Shown here piece after piece: positions 9,792 through 18,763 of a DNA stretch of 64,000 nt (position 1 is its first letter; the number at the start of each line of letters is the position of its first letter). This DNA comes from Moraxella caprae DSM 19149. Lineage in GTDB: Bacteria > Pseudomonadota > Gammaproteobacteria > Pseudomonadales > Moraxellaceae. The notes below the pieces were generated by a model. It searched no databases. It worked only from the letters and a program-made list of their open reading frames with translations, and was not told where the DNA came from. The stretch spans positions 1 through 64,000 of the forward strand of contig NZ_AUGF01000007.1 of NCBI RefSeq assembly GCF_000426885.1, written 5' to 3'. The position numbers and the translations under genes are program-made.

Positions 9792-10958
9792 ATGGTCGCT
9801 TATTCATTGGCCAGTAGCACTTGGGACGAAAAAGAATTGCAAGCAATTCAAAAAGTCATTGATTCTGATATGTATTCTATGGGGCAATTTGTTGCTCAAT
9901 ATGAAAAAGATTTTGCTCAGTTTTTTGGGTCAAAATATGCTGTTATGGTTAGTTCCGGCTCAACCGCCAATCTATTAATGATTGCAGCATTATTTTTTAG
10001 AAAAAACAATCCTTTAAAGCGTGGCGATGAAATTATCGTTCCTGCGGTTTCTTGGTCAACCACCTATTTCCCATTACAACAATATGGCTTAAAGGTTAAA
10101 TTTGTGGATATTGATTTAAATACTTTAAATATGGATTTGAATCAATTGGAAAATGCCATTACGGATAAAACGCGAGCCATTTTAACAGTAAACTTGCTGG
10201 GCAACCCTAATGATTTTGCCAAAATCCAATCATTGATTGGCGAAAAAGATATTATCCTATTGGAGGATAATTGTGAATCAATGGGGGCGACCTTTAACCA
10301 AAAATACGCAGGTACTTTTGGGTTAATGGGAACTTTTAGTTCATTCTTTTCTCACCATATCGCCACAATGGAGGGCGGTTGCGTTGTAACCAATGATGAA
10401 GAATTATATCATATTTTACTTTGTATTCGGGCTCACGGTTGGACAAGAAATCTACCAAAACACAATCACATCACGGGCGTAAAATCAGATAATCCTTTTG
10501 AAGAGTCTTTTAAATTTGTTTTACCTGGTTATAATGTTCGTCCATTAGAGATGAGTGGTGCGATTGGTATTGAACAATTGAAAAAATTGCCTAAATTTTT
10601 AGAGCAACGCAAAATCAATGCTGAGTATTTTAAATCAAAGTTTGCCAATCACCCCAATTTTATCATTCAACAAGAAATTGGTGAAAGCAGCTGGTTTGGT
10701 TTTTCGTTGATTATTCGCCCCGATGCAAACATTACTCGCAGTCAAGTGGTGAAAATACTGGCAAAAAATGAAATTGAATGCCGTCCGATTGTTACGGGTA
10801 ATTTCCTAAAAAATCACGATGTTTTAAAATACTTTGATTATGAAATTTCAGGCTCTGTCAATAATGCTGACTATCTGGATTCTCATGGTTTGTTTGTGGG
10901 TAATCACCAAATCGATTTAACAAGAGAATTAGACTTGTTAGCAAAAGTTTTAAAATAG
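9792..10958 (+). CDS. colD: GDP-4-keto-6-deoxy-D-mannose 3-dehydratase (ColD), PLP/PMP enzyme
   Basis: This enzyme removes the C3 hydroxyl of GDP-4-keto-6-deoxymannose using PMP and glutamate. It has the DegT/DnrJ aminotransferase fold, but the position where aminotransferases carry the PLP-binding Lys reads SFFSHHIATMEGG. His188 replaces Lys, the hallmark of ColD. Counted from the ATG at 9792 the His number and total length (388) match the E. coli enzyme as I remember it, and GGGG at 9779-9782 is a fair ribosome site. An upstream ATG at 9777 overlaps the colC stop. EDNCESMGAT holds the cofactor-binding Asp and neighbours. This gene is the best evidence for colitose rather than fucose or perosamine. 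Confidence 0.93.
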   Translation: MVAYSLASSTWDEKELQAIQKVIDSDMYSMGQFVAQYEKDFAQFFGSKYAVMVSSGSTANLLMIAALFFRKNNPLKRGDEIIVPAVSWSTTYFPLQQYGLKVKFVDIDLNTLNMDLNQLENAITDKTRAILTVNLLGNPNDFAKIQSLIGEKDIILLEDNCESMGATFNQKYAGTFGLMGTFSSFFSHHIATMEGGCVVTNDEELYHILLCIRAHGWTRNLPKHNHITGVKSDNPFEESFKFVLPGYNVRPLEMSGAIGIEQLKKLPKFLEQRKINAEYFKSKFANHPNFIIQQEIGESSWFGFSLIIRPDANITRSQVVKILAKNEIECRPIVTGNFLKNHDVLKYFDYEISGSVNNADYLDSHGLFVGNHQIDLTRELDLLAKVLK

Positions 10959-10968
10959 TGCATCAACA

Positions 10969-11418
10969 ATGTTTTTAAACCAAGAGACTTTTTGCACTAT
11001 TATTGATAACACGCCCTTGATTTCCATAGACCTAATCGTCAAAAATCATCAAGGGCAAGTGTTACTCGGCAAACGCAATAATCCCCCCGCCAAAAACTTT
11101 TGGTTTGTGGTGGGTGGGCGTATCCGCAAAAATGAAAAAATTGCTGATGCATTTATCCGATTAACTCATCAAGAATTGGGGCAATCATTTTCATTAAATA
11201 AAGCAAGGTTTATCGCTCCTTATCAGCATTTTTATGATGACAGCATACTTGGTGATGACATTGCTACCCATTATGTTGTACTGGCATATGAACTGGTGGT
11301 AGATGATTTAAATGATTTGCCCATAGAACAACACAGTGATTATCGGTGGTTTGATATTGATGAACTCATGATAGATATAGAAGTTCATCAATACACCAAA
11401 GATTATTTTAAGGAATAA
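10969..11418 (+). CDS. gmm: GDP-mannose mannosyl hydrolase (Nudix)
   Basis: This enzyme hydrolyses GDP-mannose or GDP-glucose to GDP and the sugar, and may control GDP-mannose levels. The 149-residue protein has the modified Nudix box of the Gmm/WcaH family (GGRIRKNEKIADAFIRLTHQ, then ELG), which lacks the usual REUXEE glutamates, and the GKRNNPPAKNFWFVVGG lead-in. It sits 10 bp after colD and 3 bp before manC, as in E. coli colanic acid and colitose O-antigen clusters. Confidence 0.92.
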   Translation: MFLNQETFCTIIDNTPLISIDLIVKNHQGQVLLGKRNNPPAKNFWFVVGGRIRKNEKIADAFIRLTHQELGQSFSLNKARFIAPYQHFYDDSILGDDIATHYVVLAYELVVDDLNDLPIEQHSDYRWFDIDELMIDIEVHQYTKDYFKE

Positions 11419-11421
11419 AAA

Positions 11422-12834
11422 ATGCTCCAACCCATCATCATCGCAGGTGGTACAGGCTCTCGCCTTTGGCCATTATCCAGAGAATTGTTTCCCAAGCAAT
11501 TTCATAAATTGCACGGCGATTTAACAATGCTCCAGACAACCATTTTGCGTTTAGAGGGGCTAGACTGTGCCAAGCCGATTGTGATTTGTAATGAAAATCA
11601 TCGCTTTTTGGTAGCAGAACAGCTACGCCAGATTGGTTATTTAGACCATAATATCATCTTAGAGCCTGTGGGTAAAAATACTGCTCCCGCGATTGCTCTT
11701 ACCTCTTTTTATGCCACTCAAAATGGTAAAAACCCTAATCTGTTAGTATTACCTGCTGACCATATTATTTTGGATAAGGTGGCATTTCAAACATCGGTCA
11801 AAAATGCCATTAGCCATATTGAAAATAACCAACTTGTTACTTTTGGTATTGTGCCAAATGCCCCAGAAACAGGCTACGGCTATATCCAATGTGGCGAGAA
11901 GTTGGGCGATAATGGCTTTTTGATCAGTCAATTTGTAGAAAAGCCAGATTTACAAACCGCCCAAAACTACCTATCAAGTGGTGATTATTTGTGGAATAGT
12001 GGAATGTTTGCCTTTAGGGCTCAAACTTATCTAAACGAACTACAAAAACATCGCCCAGACATTCATGAGGTTTGTGAAAAATCCATTCAAAACACCAATG
12101 ACGATTTGGATTTTGTGCGGATTGATAATGAGATTTTTGCCACTTGTCCTGAGGACTCCATTGATTATGCAGTGATGGAAAAAACCACTGACGCTGTTGT
12201 TGTGCCGATGAATGCAGGGTGGAATGATGTGGGGGCGTGGTCGTCTTTATGGGAGGTGTCTGACAAAGACGAGCAAGGAAATGCCAAGATTGGCGATGTT
12301 TTAGCGATTGACAGTCATAATAATTATCTCTTTGCTGAAACAGGGCTGGTGGCAACGGTGGGTGTCAGCGATGCCATTGTGGTGCAAACCAAAGATGCGG
12401 TACTCGTTACTAATAGGGATAATGCCCAAAATGTCAAATCACTTGTGCAAGCACTAGGGCGACAAAACCGCAAAGAAATTGAATTACACCGTGAAGTGTA
12501 TCGCCCTTGGGGCAAATACGATTCCATAGACAATGGCACTCGTTATCAGGTCAAACGCATTACTGTCAAAGCTGGCGAAAAACTGTCCGTGCAAATGCAC
12601 CACCACCGTGCCGAGCATTGGATTGTGGTATCAGGCACAGCAAAGGTGGGTATTGATGACAAAGAAGTGTTATTGACCGAAAATGAGTCCATTTATATCC
12701 CATTGGGAGCTGTGCATTATCTGGAAAACCCCGGCAAAATCCCCCTTGAACTCATTGAAGTGCAAGTCGGTAGCTATCTTGGCGAGGACGATATTGTGAG
12801 ATTTGAGGATAGGTATGGGAGGGTTGTAGTTTAA
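11422..12834 (+). CDS. manC: Mannose-1-phosphate guanylyltransferase / mannose-6-phosphate isomerase
   Basis: A bifunctional type II enzyme that supplies GDP-mannose. The N-terminal nucleotidyltransferase has [20 protein letters not shown] (residues 8-27) and [14 protein letters not shown]. The C-terminal cupin has [17 protein letters not shown] and [15 protein letters not shown], giving the isomerase activity. Length is 470, normal for the family. No phosphomannomutase gene (manB/pgm) is present in this locus, so that step must be encoded elsewhere. A gap of about 120 bp with no clear hairpin separates it from the next transferase. Confidence 0.95.
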   Translation: MLQPIIIAGGTGSRLWPLSRELFPKQFHKLHGDLTMLQTTILRLEGLDCAKPIVICNENHRFLVAEQLRQIGYLDHNIILEPVGKNTAPAIALTSFYATQNGKNPNLLVLPADHIILDKVAFQTSVKNAISHIENNQLVTFGIVPNAPETGYGYIQCGEKLGDNGFLISQFVEKPDLQTAQNYLSSGDYLWNSGMFAFRAQTYLNELQKHRPDIHEVCEKSIQNTNDDLDFVRIDNEIFATCPEDSIDYAVMEKTTDAVVVPMNAGWNDVGAWSSLWEVSDKDEQGNAKIGDVLAIDSHNNYLFAETGLVATVGVSDAIVVQTKDAVLVTNRDNAQNVKSLVQALGRQNRKEIELHREVYRPWGKYDSIDNGTRYQVKRITVKAGEKLSVQMHHHRAEHWIVVSGTAKVGIDDKEVLLTENESIYIPLGAVHYLENPGKIPLELIEVQVGSYLGEDDIVRFEDRYGRVVV

Positions 12835-12953
12835 CTACAAAGATAGACATATATAGTACCTGCAAGATTGTATTGTAATCTTTATTGTAGACTGAAATAT
12901 TGATTATTCTTACACACCATAAGGAAAAATAGAAATTGAGGAGGGGCTCTGAT

Positions 12954-13925
12954 ATGAAGGTTTATATAGTTAGTGATAGTTTAACTTTTCAATCTATGAG
13001 ATTGGAGCAAATTGAGATTCAACAAACTTGGTATATTTTGCAAAAAAAAACAATTCTATTTGTAGAATCCGCTTGGCACGGTTACAAAGACCGATGGAAA
13101 TATAAGATTGCCTCCTATCCTGACCATCCTGAACGAACCAATGAAAAATTAGTGCATTTGGTTGAGAAAGCTAAAAAGAAAGGCATTCCCACTGTTTTTT
13201 GGAACAAGGAGGATTCTATTCATTTTGACCGCTTTATTGATTCAGCTAAACATTTCGATCATATCTTTACTGTTGATGCTAATTGCATAGAGAAATATCG
13301 TGCAATTGTACCCACTTCAACAACAGTTGATGCGGCAATGTTTCCTATTCAGCCACGAATTCATCATTTTCAAGGGTTTAATTTTCAAAAAAACGAGGCG
13401 AATTTTGTTGGCAGTTTTAGTAAACATATTCATGATAAGCGTCGTGAACGCCAAGAGATGTTATTTTCATCAGCATTAAAGGCAGGTTTACCAGTTACGA
13501 TTTTTGATCGCAATTCAGATAGAAAATCGCATAATTATCGTTATCCAGAACAAGAATTTGGATTAAAAGTGATGTCAGCCTTGGATTATGTGGATACAGC
13601 AGACATCTATCGTAATTTTTTGGTTTCCCTGAATGTCAATACTATTGAAAATTCTCCCACAATGTTTTCAAGGCGTGTGGTAGAGATTTTGGCCTGTGGT
13701 GGGATTTTGGTATCCACTCCTAGTTTGGCGATGAGTGAGTTATTTTCTGAATATTGTCATATTGTGCAGAGTGAAGAGGAGGCAGTGGAGTTATTTCAAC
13801 GATTAAAGCATGGTCCCTCAAAATTAGATTTGGAAAGAACAAAAGCGGGTTCTGATTATATTTTACAAAACTTTACTTGGCAACAATTTTTGGATAAGAT
13901 TAAAAAAGTTGTTGGTTATAGCTAG
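12954..13925 (+). CDS. CgeB-like glycosyltransferase (GT-B fold)
   Basis: A 323-residue cytoplasmic protein. It shows the CgeB/DUF3880-type pattern: VESAWHGYKDRWKYKI, then TVFWNKEDSIHFDRF and FDHIFTVD in the first half, and VSLNVNTIENSPTMFSRRVV and EILACGG in the second (the C-terminal glycosyl transferase 1_2 region). The start is ATG 12954 because GAGGAGGGG at 12937-12945 is well placed for it; a TTG at 12936 lies before that site. An A9 run at 13042-13050 (codons 30-32) could slip. It probably adds a sugar to the capsule repeat or its linker; the sugar cannot be told. Confidence 0.75.
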   Translation: MKVYIVSDSLTFQSMRLEQIEIQQTWYILQKKTILFVESAWHGYKDRWKYKIASYPDHPERTNEKLVHLVEKAKKKGIPTVFWNKEDSIHFDRFIDSAKHFDHIFTVDANCIEKYRAIVPTSTTVDAAMFPIQPRIHHFQGFNFQKNEANFVGSFSKHIHDKRRERQEMLFSSALKAGLPVTIFDRNSDRKSHNYRYPEQEFGLKVMSALDYVDTADIYRNFLVSLNVNTIENSPTMFSRRVVEILACGGILVSTPSLAMSELFSEYCHIVQSEEEAVELFQRLKHGPSKLDLERTKAGSDYILQNFTWQQFLDKIKKVVGYS

Positions 13926-13962
13926 CATTTTGCGATAAATCTATTTTAAGGTGTAAAAAAAT

Positions 13963-14829
13963 ATGAAAAAAATCACCCACGCCATCATTCCCACCGCAGG
14001 CTTTGGCACTCGTATGCTCCCCTTGTCTAAGGCGGTGCCAAAAGAACTGTTACCACTTGGCAATCGCCCTGCCATTGCCTATGTGATTGACGAAGCCATC
14101 AAAGCAGGGATTAAAACCATTGTCCTTGTCAATCACGCCCAAAAGTCCGCCATTGAAAATTATTTTGATATAAATAGCGAGCTTGACACGCAATTACGCT
14201 CAAAAGGCAAAGACAAATTGGCGGACAGCCTAAACTTTTTGCCCGATGATGTGCGGATTATCAGTGTTCGTCAAGGCAAACCTTTGGGGCTTGGACACGC
14301 TGTCTTGCAGGGGCGAGCGGTGGTGGGCGACAACCCCTTTGCCGTGCTGCTGCCCGATGTGGTGCTAGATCCTTATGAAACGGACTATGCCACGCAAAAT
14401 TTGGCGTTTATGATGAATGAGTTTGCCAAAACTGGGCGTAGTCAAATCTTGGTTGACCCTGTGGCGGTATCGGACATTGACAAATATGGCATTGCCAAGT
14501 TAGAAAATGCCCAAACGCTAGAAAAATCAAACGAAAATAAAGTATTGCCTGTAACAGGTTTTGTGGAAAAACCAAAGCCCGAAAATGCTCCGTCCAATTT
14601 GGCGGTGGTGGGTCGCTATGTCTTTGACAATGCCATTTTTGATTACCTTGCCAAAACCGCTCCTAGCGTGGGCGGAGAGATTCAGCTGACCGATGCCATT
14701 GATGCTTTGATTGGCACACAGGGCGTGGATGTGGTTACGATGACAGGGGGGAGTTTTGACGCTGGTGATATGGGTAGCTATATGCGTGCGTTTATGTATT
14801 TTGCCCAAAGGCAACTATCTGAAAAATAA
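13963..14829 (+). CDS. galU: UTP-glucose-1-phosphate uridylyltransferase
   Basis: This enzyme makes UDP-glucose from UTP and glucose-1-phosphate. The 288-residue protein has IIPTAGFGTRMLPLSKAVPK, the GalU activation site and Lys, PLGLGHAVLQGR, LLPDVVLD and FVEKPKPENAPSNLAVVGRY. It starts a block of sugar precursor genes (galU-pgi-ugd-like-galE) equivalent to the conserved right end of Acinetobacter K loci. The stop is 9 bp from pgi. Confidence 0.95.
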   Translation: MKKITHAIIPTAGFGTRMLPLSKAVPKELLPLGNRPAIAYVIDEAIKAGIKTIVLVNHAQKSAIENYFDINSELDTQLRSKGKDKLADSLNFLPDDVRIISVRQGKPLGLGHAVLQGRAVVGDNPFAVLLPDVVLDPYETDYATQNLAFMMNEFAKTGRSQILVDPVAVSDIDKYGIAKLENAQTLEKSNENKVLPVTGFVEKPKPENAPSNLAVVGRYVFDNAIFDYLAKTAPSVGGEIQLTDAIDALIGTQGVDVVTMTGGSFDAGDMGSYMRAFMYFAQRQLSEK

Positions 14830-14838
14830 GGAATTTTT

Positions 14839-16476
14839 ATGACAAATTCCACTTGGCAAACCCTAAGCACCCTTGCCCAAAGCGTCCCAGATTTAACCAC
14901 CCTCTTTAAATCCGACCCCACTCGTGGCACGGCATTCACCGCTCACGCTTGTGATATTTATATAGATTATAGCAAACAGCTTGTGGATAGCAGGATTTTG
15001 GATAAGCTTATTGCCCTTGCGAATGAGTGTGATTTATCAGGCAAAATCAATAACTTACTCACAGGTCAAAAGGTAAACGACACCGAAAACCGTCCAGCCC
15101 TACACACCGCCTTACGCTCTCCCAAAGGCGAAACGCTTATCGTGGGCGGTGTTGATGTCAATGCCCAAGTTCACGCAAGTTTGCAAAAATGCGAGGCGAT
15201 TACCCAGCGTATCCGCCAAAAGGTGTGGCGTGGCTACTCCGGTAAAGCGATTAGTGATGTGGTCAATATTGGCGTGGGCGGTTCTGACCTTGGACCTGTA
15301 ATGGCAACCTTTGCCCTTGATGAATGGGCAGATACCGACATTCGTGTGCATTTTGTCTCCAATATGGACGGCACACAGCTAGACACCCTCCTAAAAACCC
15401 TAAACCCCCAAACCACGCTGTTTATTATCTCCTCAAAATCCTTTGGCACCTCTGACACTCTTGCCAATGCCAAAACTGCTTTGGCGTGGTTACAATCGGC
15501 TCACACCAACCTTGATGCCATTTTACGCCACCATTTTATTGGCATTTCTACCCGCCCTGATAAGATGACGGACTGGGGTATCCACGCCGATAATCAGCTT
15601 TTGCTTTGGGAGTGGGTGGGCGGACGATTTAGTATGTGGTCAGCCATTGGGCTTGCCATTGCCATAAAGATTGGAATGCATAATTTTTATGAGCTTTTGG
15701 CGGGGGCAAATCAGATGGATCGGCATTTTGCTACGGCTGAATTTGGGAAAAACTTGCCTGTGCTTTTGGGACTTATTGGCGTGTGGAATGCCACTTTTTT
15801 GGGCATTAACGCCCATTCGGTATTGCCTTATGATGGACGGCTTAAATTCTTCCCCAATTATTTAACCCAGCTTGAAATGGAGTCCAATGGCAAATCGGTT
15901 AAACGAGATGGTCAAAAGGTTGGCTATGCCACCTGTCCGATTTTGTGGGGCGACATCGGCTCCAACGCCCAGCACGCCTTTTATCAACTGCTTCATCAAG
16001 GCACGCAAAGGGTCTCGTGCGATTTTATCACGCCCATTTGCCGTTATGACAGTGGGCAAATTCACGATAAGTATTTGGAAAATCAGCATAAATTGTCTTT
16101 GGCAAATTGCCTTGCCCAAAGCCAAGTGCTTGCCTTTGGTAATGATGCCTTGCCTGATGAGTTAAAAAATAATAACGATAAGTTTAGCCAGTTTAAACAA
16201 TATCGTGGCAATCAGCCCTCCACCACGCTTCTTTTGACCGCCCTGTCGCCCAAAACTTTGGGTTCGCTCATCGCTTTGTATGAACACAAAGTCTTTGTCA
16301 TGAGTGTGATATGGGGCATTAACCCCTTTGACCAATGGGGCGTGGAAGTGGGCAAAGTGATGGCAGATAGTGTGTTTGGTGTGTTAAATGGTGGGGCGAG
16401 TGAGTTTGATGGTTCAACCAATGCACTACTTACTGTGATTGGAGTAAAAAAATGCACAATAAAATCAACCTCTTAG
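14839..16476 (+). CDS. pgi: Glucose-6-phosphate isomerase
   Basis: This enzyme interconverts glucose-6-P and fructose-6-P, linking central metabolism to UDP-Glc, UDP-GlcNAc and GDP-Man supply. At 545 residues it is full length. It has NIGVGGSDLGPVMA, SKSFGTSDTLANA (phosphate-binding), the signature GGRFSMWSAIGL and the C-terminal NPFDQWGVEVGKVMA with the catalytic Lys. Its last 25 bp overlap the start of the next gene, so the two are likely translationally coupled. Confidence 0.96.
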   Translation: MTNSTWQTLSTLAQSVPDLTTLFKSDPTRGTAFTAHACDIYIDYSKQLVDSRILDKLIALANECDLSGKINNLLTGQKVNDTENRPALHTALRSPKGETLIVGGVDVNAQVHASLQKCEAITQRIRQKVWRGYSGKAISDVVNIGVGGSDLGPVMATFALDEWADTDIRVHFVSNMDGTQLDTLLKTLNPQTTLFIISSKSFGTSDTLANAKTALAWLQSAHTNLDAILRHHFIGISTRPDKMTDWGIHADNQLLLWEWVGGRFSMWSAIGLAIAIKIGMHNFYELLAGANQMDRHFATAEFGKNLPVLLGLIGVWNATFLGINAHSVLPYDGRLKFFPNYLTQLEMESNGKSVKRDGQKVGYATCPILWGDIGSNAQHAFYQLLHQGTQRVSCDFITPICRYDSGQIHDKYLENQHKLSLANCLAQSQVLAFGNDALPDELKNNNDKFSQFKQYRGNQPSTTLLLTALSPKTLGSLIALYEHKVFVMSVIWGINPFDQWGVEVGKVMADSVFGVLNGGASEFDGSTNALLTVIGVKKCTIKSTS

Positions 16477-17684
16477 GCATTAACTTTGAAAGCATTAACA
16501 CTGCTGTATTTTTGGCTAGTTTGGATTGGCAAGTGCATTTGATTGCTGATAAGAATGACATTCAAAAGACATTAGATAATTATCAATTTGACCGCCAATT
16601 ATCCTTACTTTGGCAATTATACACTTCTGATAATAAAATTCTTATTAAAAATCAGATAGAAAGCTTTGAACACTATTGGTTATTTTTTGATGAAGCCAAT
16701 GATTTTGATGTCAAAAATTTAACCGTCAATCCTAATAGCCAGATTATACTATCAGGTTCAAAACCTTTAAATTTTTTTGAGGATTTTGCAAGGGGTTGTC
16801 CAAGTAACTGGGTATATTATGTGCCGTTTAATTTTTTAAAGGATGGTCATAATTTTAATGCCTTTTTTCATATTGAGTTGTTACTCATTGGCGAAAAATC
16901 TTACAATAGCGTTAAGCATTCTCATATCTTGCAAAGTTTAATTAAAAACAGCAAAAAGCATCATATTGATAACATCAAAACCATAGAATTTGCTCGTGCC
17001 AGTATCAATGCAATGCTAGCGACACGCCTATCTTTTATCAATGAAATGGCACGCCTTGCTGATAGCCAAAAGATAGACATTAAAAGCATTCAAAAAATGA
17101 TGGGAATGGATAGCCGAATTGGGGGCGAATATTTAAAAGCAGGGTGGGGTTTTGGTGGTAAGTCCTTGCCCAGTGAATTAAACTTTTTAATGCAAAGTTT
17201 TAATGCCAATGGCGTAGATACCGCACTTTTAAAATCGGTTTTAACGGTCAATGACGACCAAAAAGAGCTGATATTTAGAAAGTTTTGGCGATATTTTGAT
17301 GGCAATATTGAGAATAAAACAGTGGTGATTTGGGGGGCAGGGTACAGAAGTGAGACAAGCAAAACCACAGGCAGTGCCATTCATCAATTATTAAAATTAT
17401 GCTGGGCGTATGAGATTAAGACCTTTGTCTATGGGGTACATACTGTGCCAGAATTGACCACCCTTTATGGCGATAGTCCGTTATTTAATATCATTAATAC
17501 GCCTTATGAAAATTTGGCAAATGCTCACGCCTTATTTATTTTAAATTGGTCGGATAAACAACAGATAGATTTAAATCAATTAAATGAGGTTGCACTGCCG
17601 ATATTTGATGGTAAAAATATCTTGAGTGAAGATGAGATTAAACAGTATCAAGGCAACTATGTTGGTATAGGTAGAAAACAATGA
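16452..17684 (+). CDS. UDP-sugar dehydrogenase-like protein with lost catalytic Cys (probable pseudoenzyme)
   Basis: A 410-residue protein in the position usually held by ugd. The middle part aligns with UDP-glucose dehydrogenases: FARASINAMLATRLSFINEM and then GWGFGGKSLPSELNFL. In active enzymes the last motif reads GFGGSCxPKD; here the nucleophile Cys is Ser238, and the catalytic Lys of the preceding helix is Arg182. The N-terminal Rossmann fingerprint is also lost (LLGINFESINTAV). The C-terminal domain (VVIWGAGYRSETSKTTGSAI) is kept. The frame is open and the coupling to pgi and galE (ATGA overlap at 17681) is intact, so it seems maintained rather than decaying. Dehydrogenase activity is unlikely. 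Confidence 0.75.
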   Translation: MHNKINLLGINFESINTAVFLASLDWQVHLIADKNDIQKTLDNYQFDRQLSLLWQLYTSDNKILIKNQIESFEHYWLFFDEANDFDVKNLTVNPNSQIILSGSKPLNFFEDFARGCPSNWVYYVPFNFLKDGHNFNAFFHIELLLIGEKSYNSVKHSHILQSLIKNSKKHHIDNIKTIEFARASINAMLATRLSFINEMARLADSQKIDIKSIQKMMGMDSRIGGEYLKAGWGFGGKSLPSELNFLMQSFNANGVDTALLKSVLTVNDDQKELIFRKFWRYFDGNIENKTVVIWGAGYRSETSKTTGSAIHQLLKLCWAYEIKTFVYGVHTVPELTTLYGDSPLFNIINTPYENLANAHALFILNWSDKQQIDLNQLNEVALPIFDGKNILSEDEIKQYQGNYVGIGRKQ

Positions 17685-18715
17685 AACATATCTTAGTCAC
17701 AGGCGGGGCGGGCTATATTGGCTCACACACCCTAATTGAACTTGTCAAATCAGGATTTAATCCTGTGGTGTATGACAATTTATCCAATTCTAGCCCCATC
17801 GCCATTGACAGGGTGGAGCAAATTGTCGGTCAAAAAATCCCCTTTATCAAAGGCGATGTGCTTGATAAAGAATTATTAAACAAAGTCTTTAATGACCACG
17901 ATTTTTTTGGTGTGATTCATTTTGCAGGGCTAAAAGCGGTGGGCGAGAGCGTGGCAAAACCGCTTAAATACTACCAAAACAACGTAACAGGCACGCTAAA
18001 CCTACTAGAAGTCATGAAAGACAAAGGCGTAACCAACTTTATCTTTTCATCATCGGCAACGGTCTATGGCGACCCAGAGATTTTACCAATTACCGAGACC
18101 GCCAAACGCTCATGCACCAACCCTTATGGGCAGTCCAAGCTCACGGTGGAGTATATCCTAGAAGATTTGGCAAAATCCGTGCAGGACAGCCAAGTGTGGA
18201 ATATCATCTCCCTACGTTACTTTAACCCCATTGGGGCGGATGTATCAGGGACAATCGGCGAAGACCCAAGCGACATTCCCAACAACCTTATGCCTTATAT
18301 CAGCCAAGTGGCGGTGGGTAAATTAGAAAAATTATCCGTGTTTGGCAATGATTATGATACTGTTGATGGTACAGGGGTGCGTGATTATATTCATGTGGTG
18401 GATTTGGCAAAAGGTCATGTGTCGGCACTGGATTATATCGCCAAATGCGAGAGAGCTTTTGGCTTTGAGCCGATTAACCTAGGCACAGGCAACGGCACAA
18501 GCGTACTACAACTGGTCAATGCCTTTATCCACACCACAGGGCAGTCCGTGCCATACGTCATCGCCCCAAGACGGGCAGGGGACATTGCCACTTGCTACGC
18601 CAGTAGTGATAAAGCCAAAAACTTGCTTGGCTGGACGGCAGAATACGACATCGAGCGTATGTGCGTCGATACATGGCGTTGGCAAAGTCAAAATCCCAGA
18701 GGGTATCATGCCTAA
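17681..18715 (+). CDS. galE: UDP-glucose 4-epimerase
   Basis: This enzyme interconverts UDP-Glc and UDP-Gal (or the GlcNAc/GalNAc forms). The 344-residue SDR has VTGGAGYIGSHT, VIHFAGLKAVGESV, the catalytic SSSATVYGDP and YGQSKLTVE (Tyr/Lys), and LRYFNPIGAD. It is the last gene of the capsule synthesis block and is followed at once by a hairpin terminator. Whether it also accepts N-acetyl sugars cannot be told from the sequence. Confidence 0.95.
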   Translation: MKHILVTGGAGYIGSHTLIELVKSGFNPVVYDNLSNSSPIAIDRVEQIVGQKIPFIKGDVLDKELLNKVFNDHDFFGVIHFAGLKAVGESVAKPLKYYQNNVTGTLNLLEVMKDKGVTNFIFSSSATVYGDPEILPITETAKRSCTNPYGQSKLTVEYILEDLAKSVQDSQVWNIISLRYFNPIGADVSGTIGEDPSDIPNNLMPYISQVAVGKLEKLSVFGNDYDTVDGTGVRDYIHVVDLAKGHVSALDYIAKCERAFGFEPINLGTGNGTSVLQLVNAFIHTTGQSVPYVIAPRRAGDIATCYASSDKAKNLLGWTAEYDIERMCVDTWRWQSQNPRGYHA

Positions 18716-18717
18716 AC

Positions 18718-18741
18718 AAAAACCGCCCAAAGGCGGTTTTT
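18718..18741. terminator. Bidirectional rho-independent terminator after galE
   Basis: AAAAACCGCC-CAA-AGGCGGTTTTT forms a tight GC-rich stem with A and T tails, so it can work for galE (+) and for the M48 peptidase gene (-), whose stop is at 18764. Confidence 0.9.
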
Positions 18742-18763
18742 GCGACATTATGACAGTCATGTC

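Noticed and set aside
8854-10958. GDP-fucose or GDP-perosamine pathway
   Set aside because: The PLP enzyme has His instead of the aminotransferase Lys, so it is a 3-dehydratase (ColD), which points to colitose.
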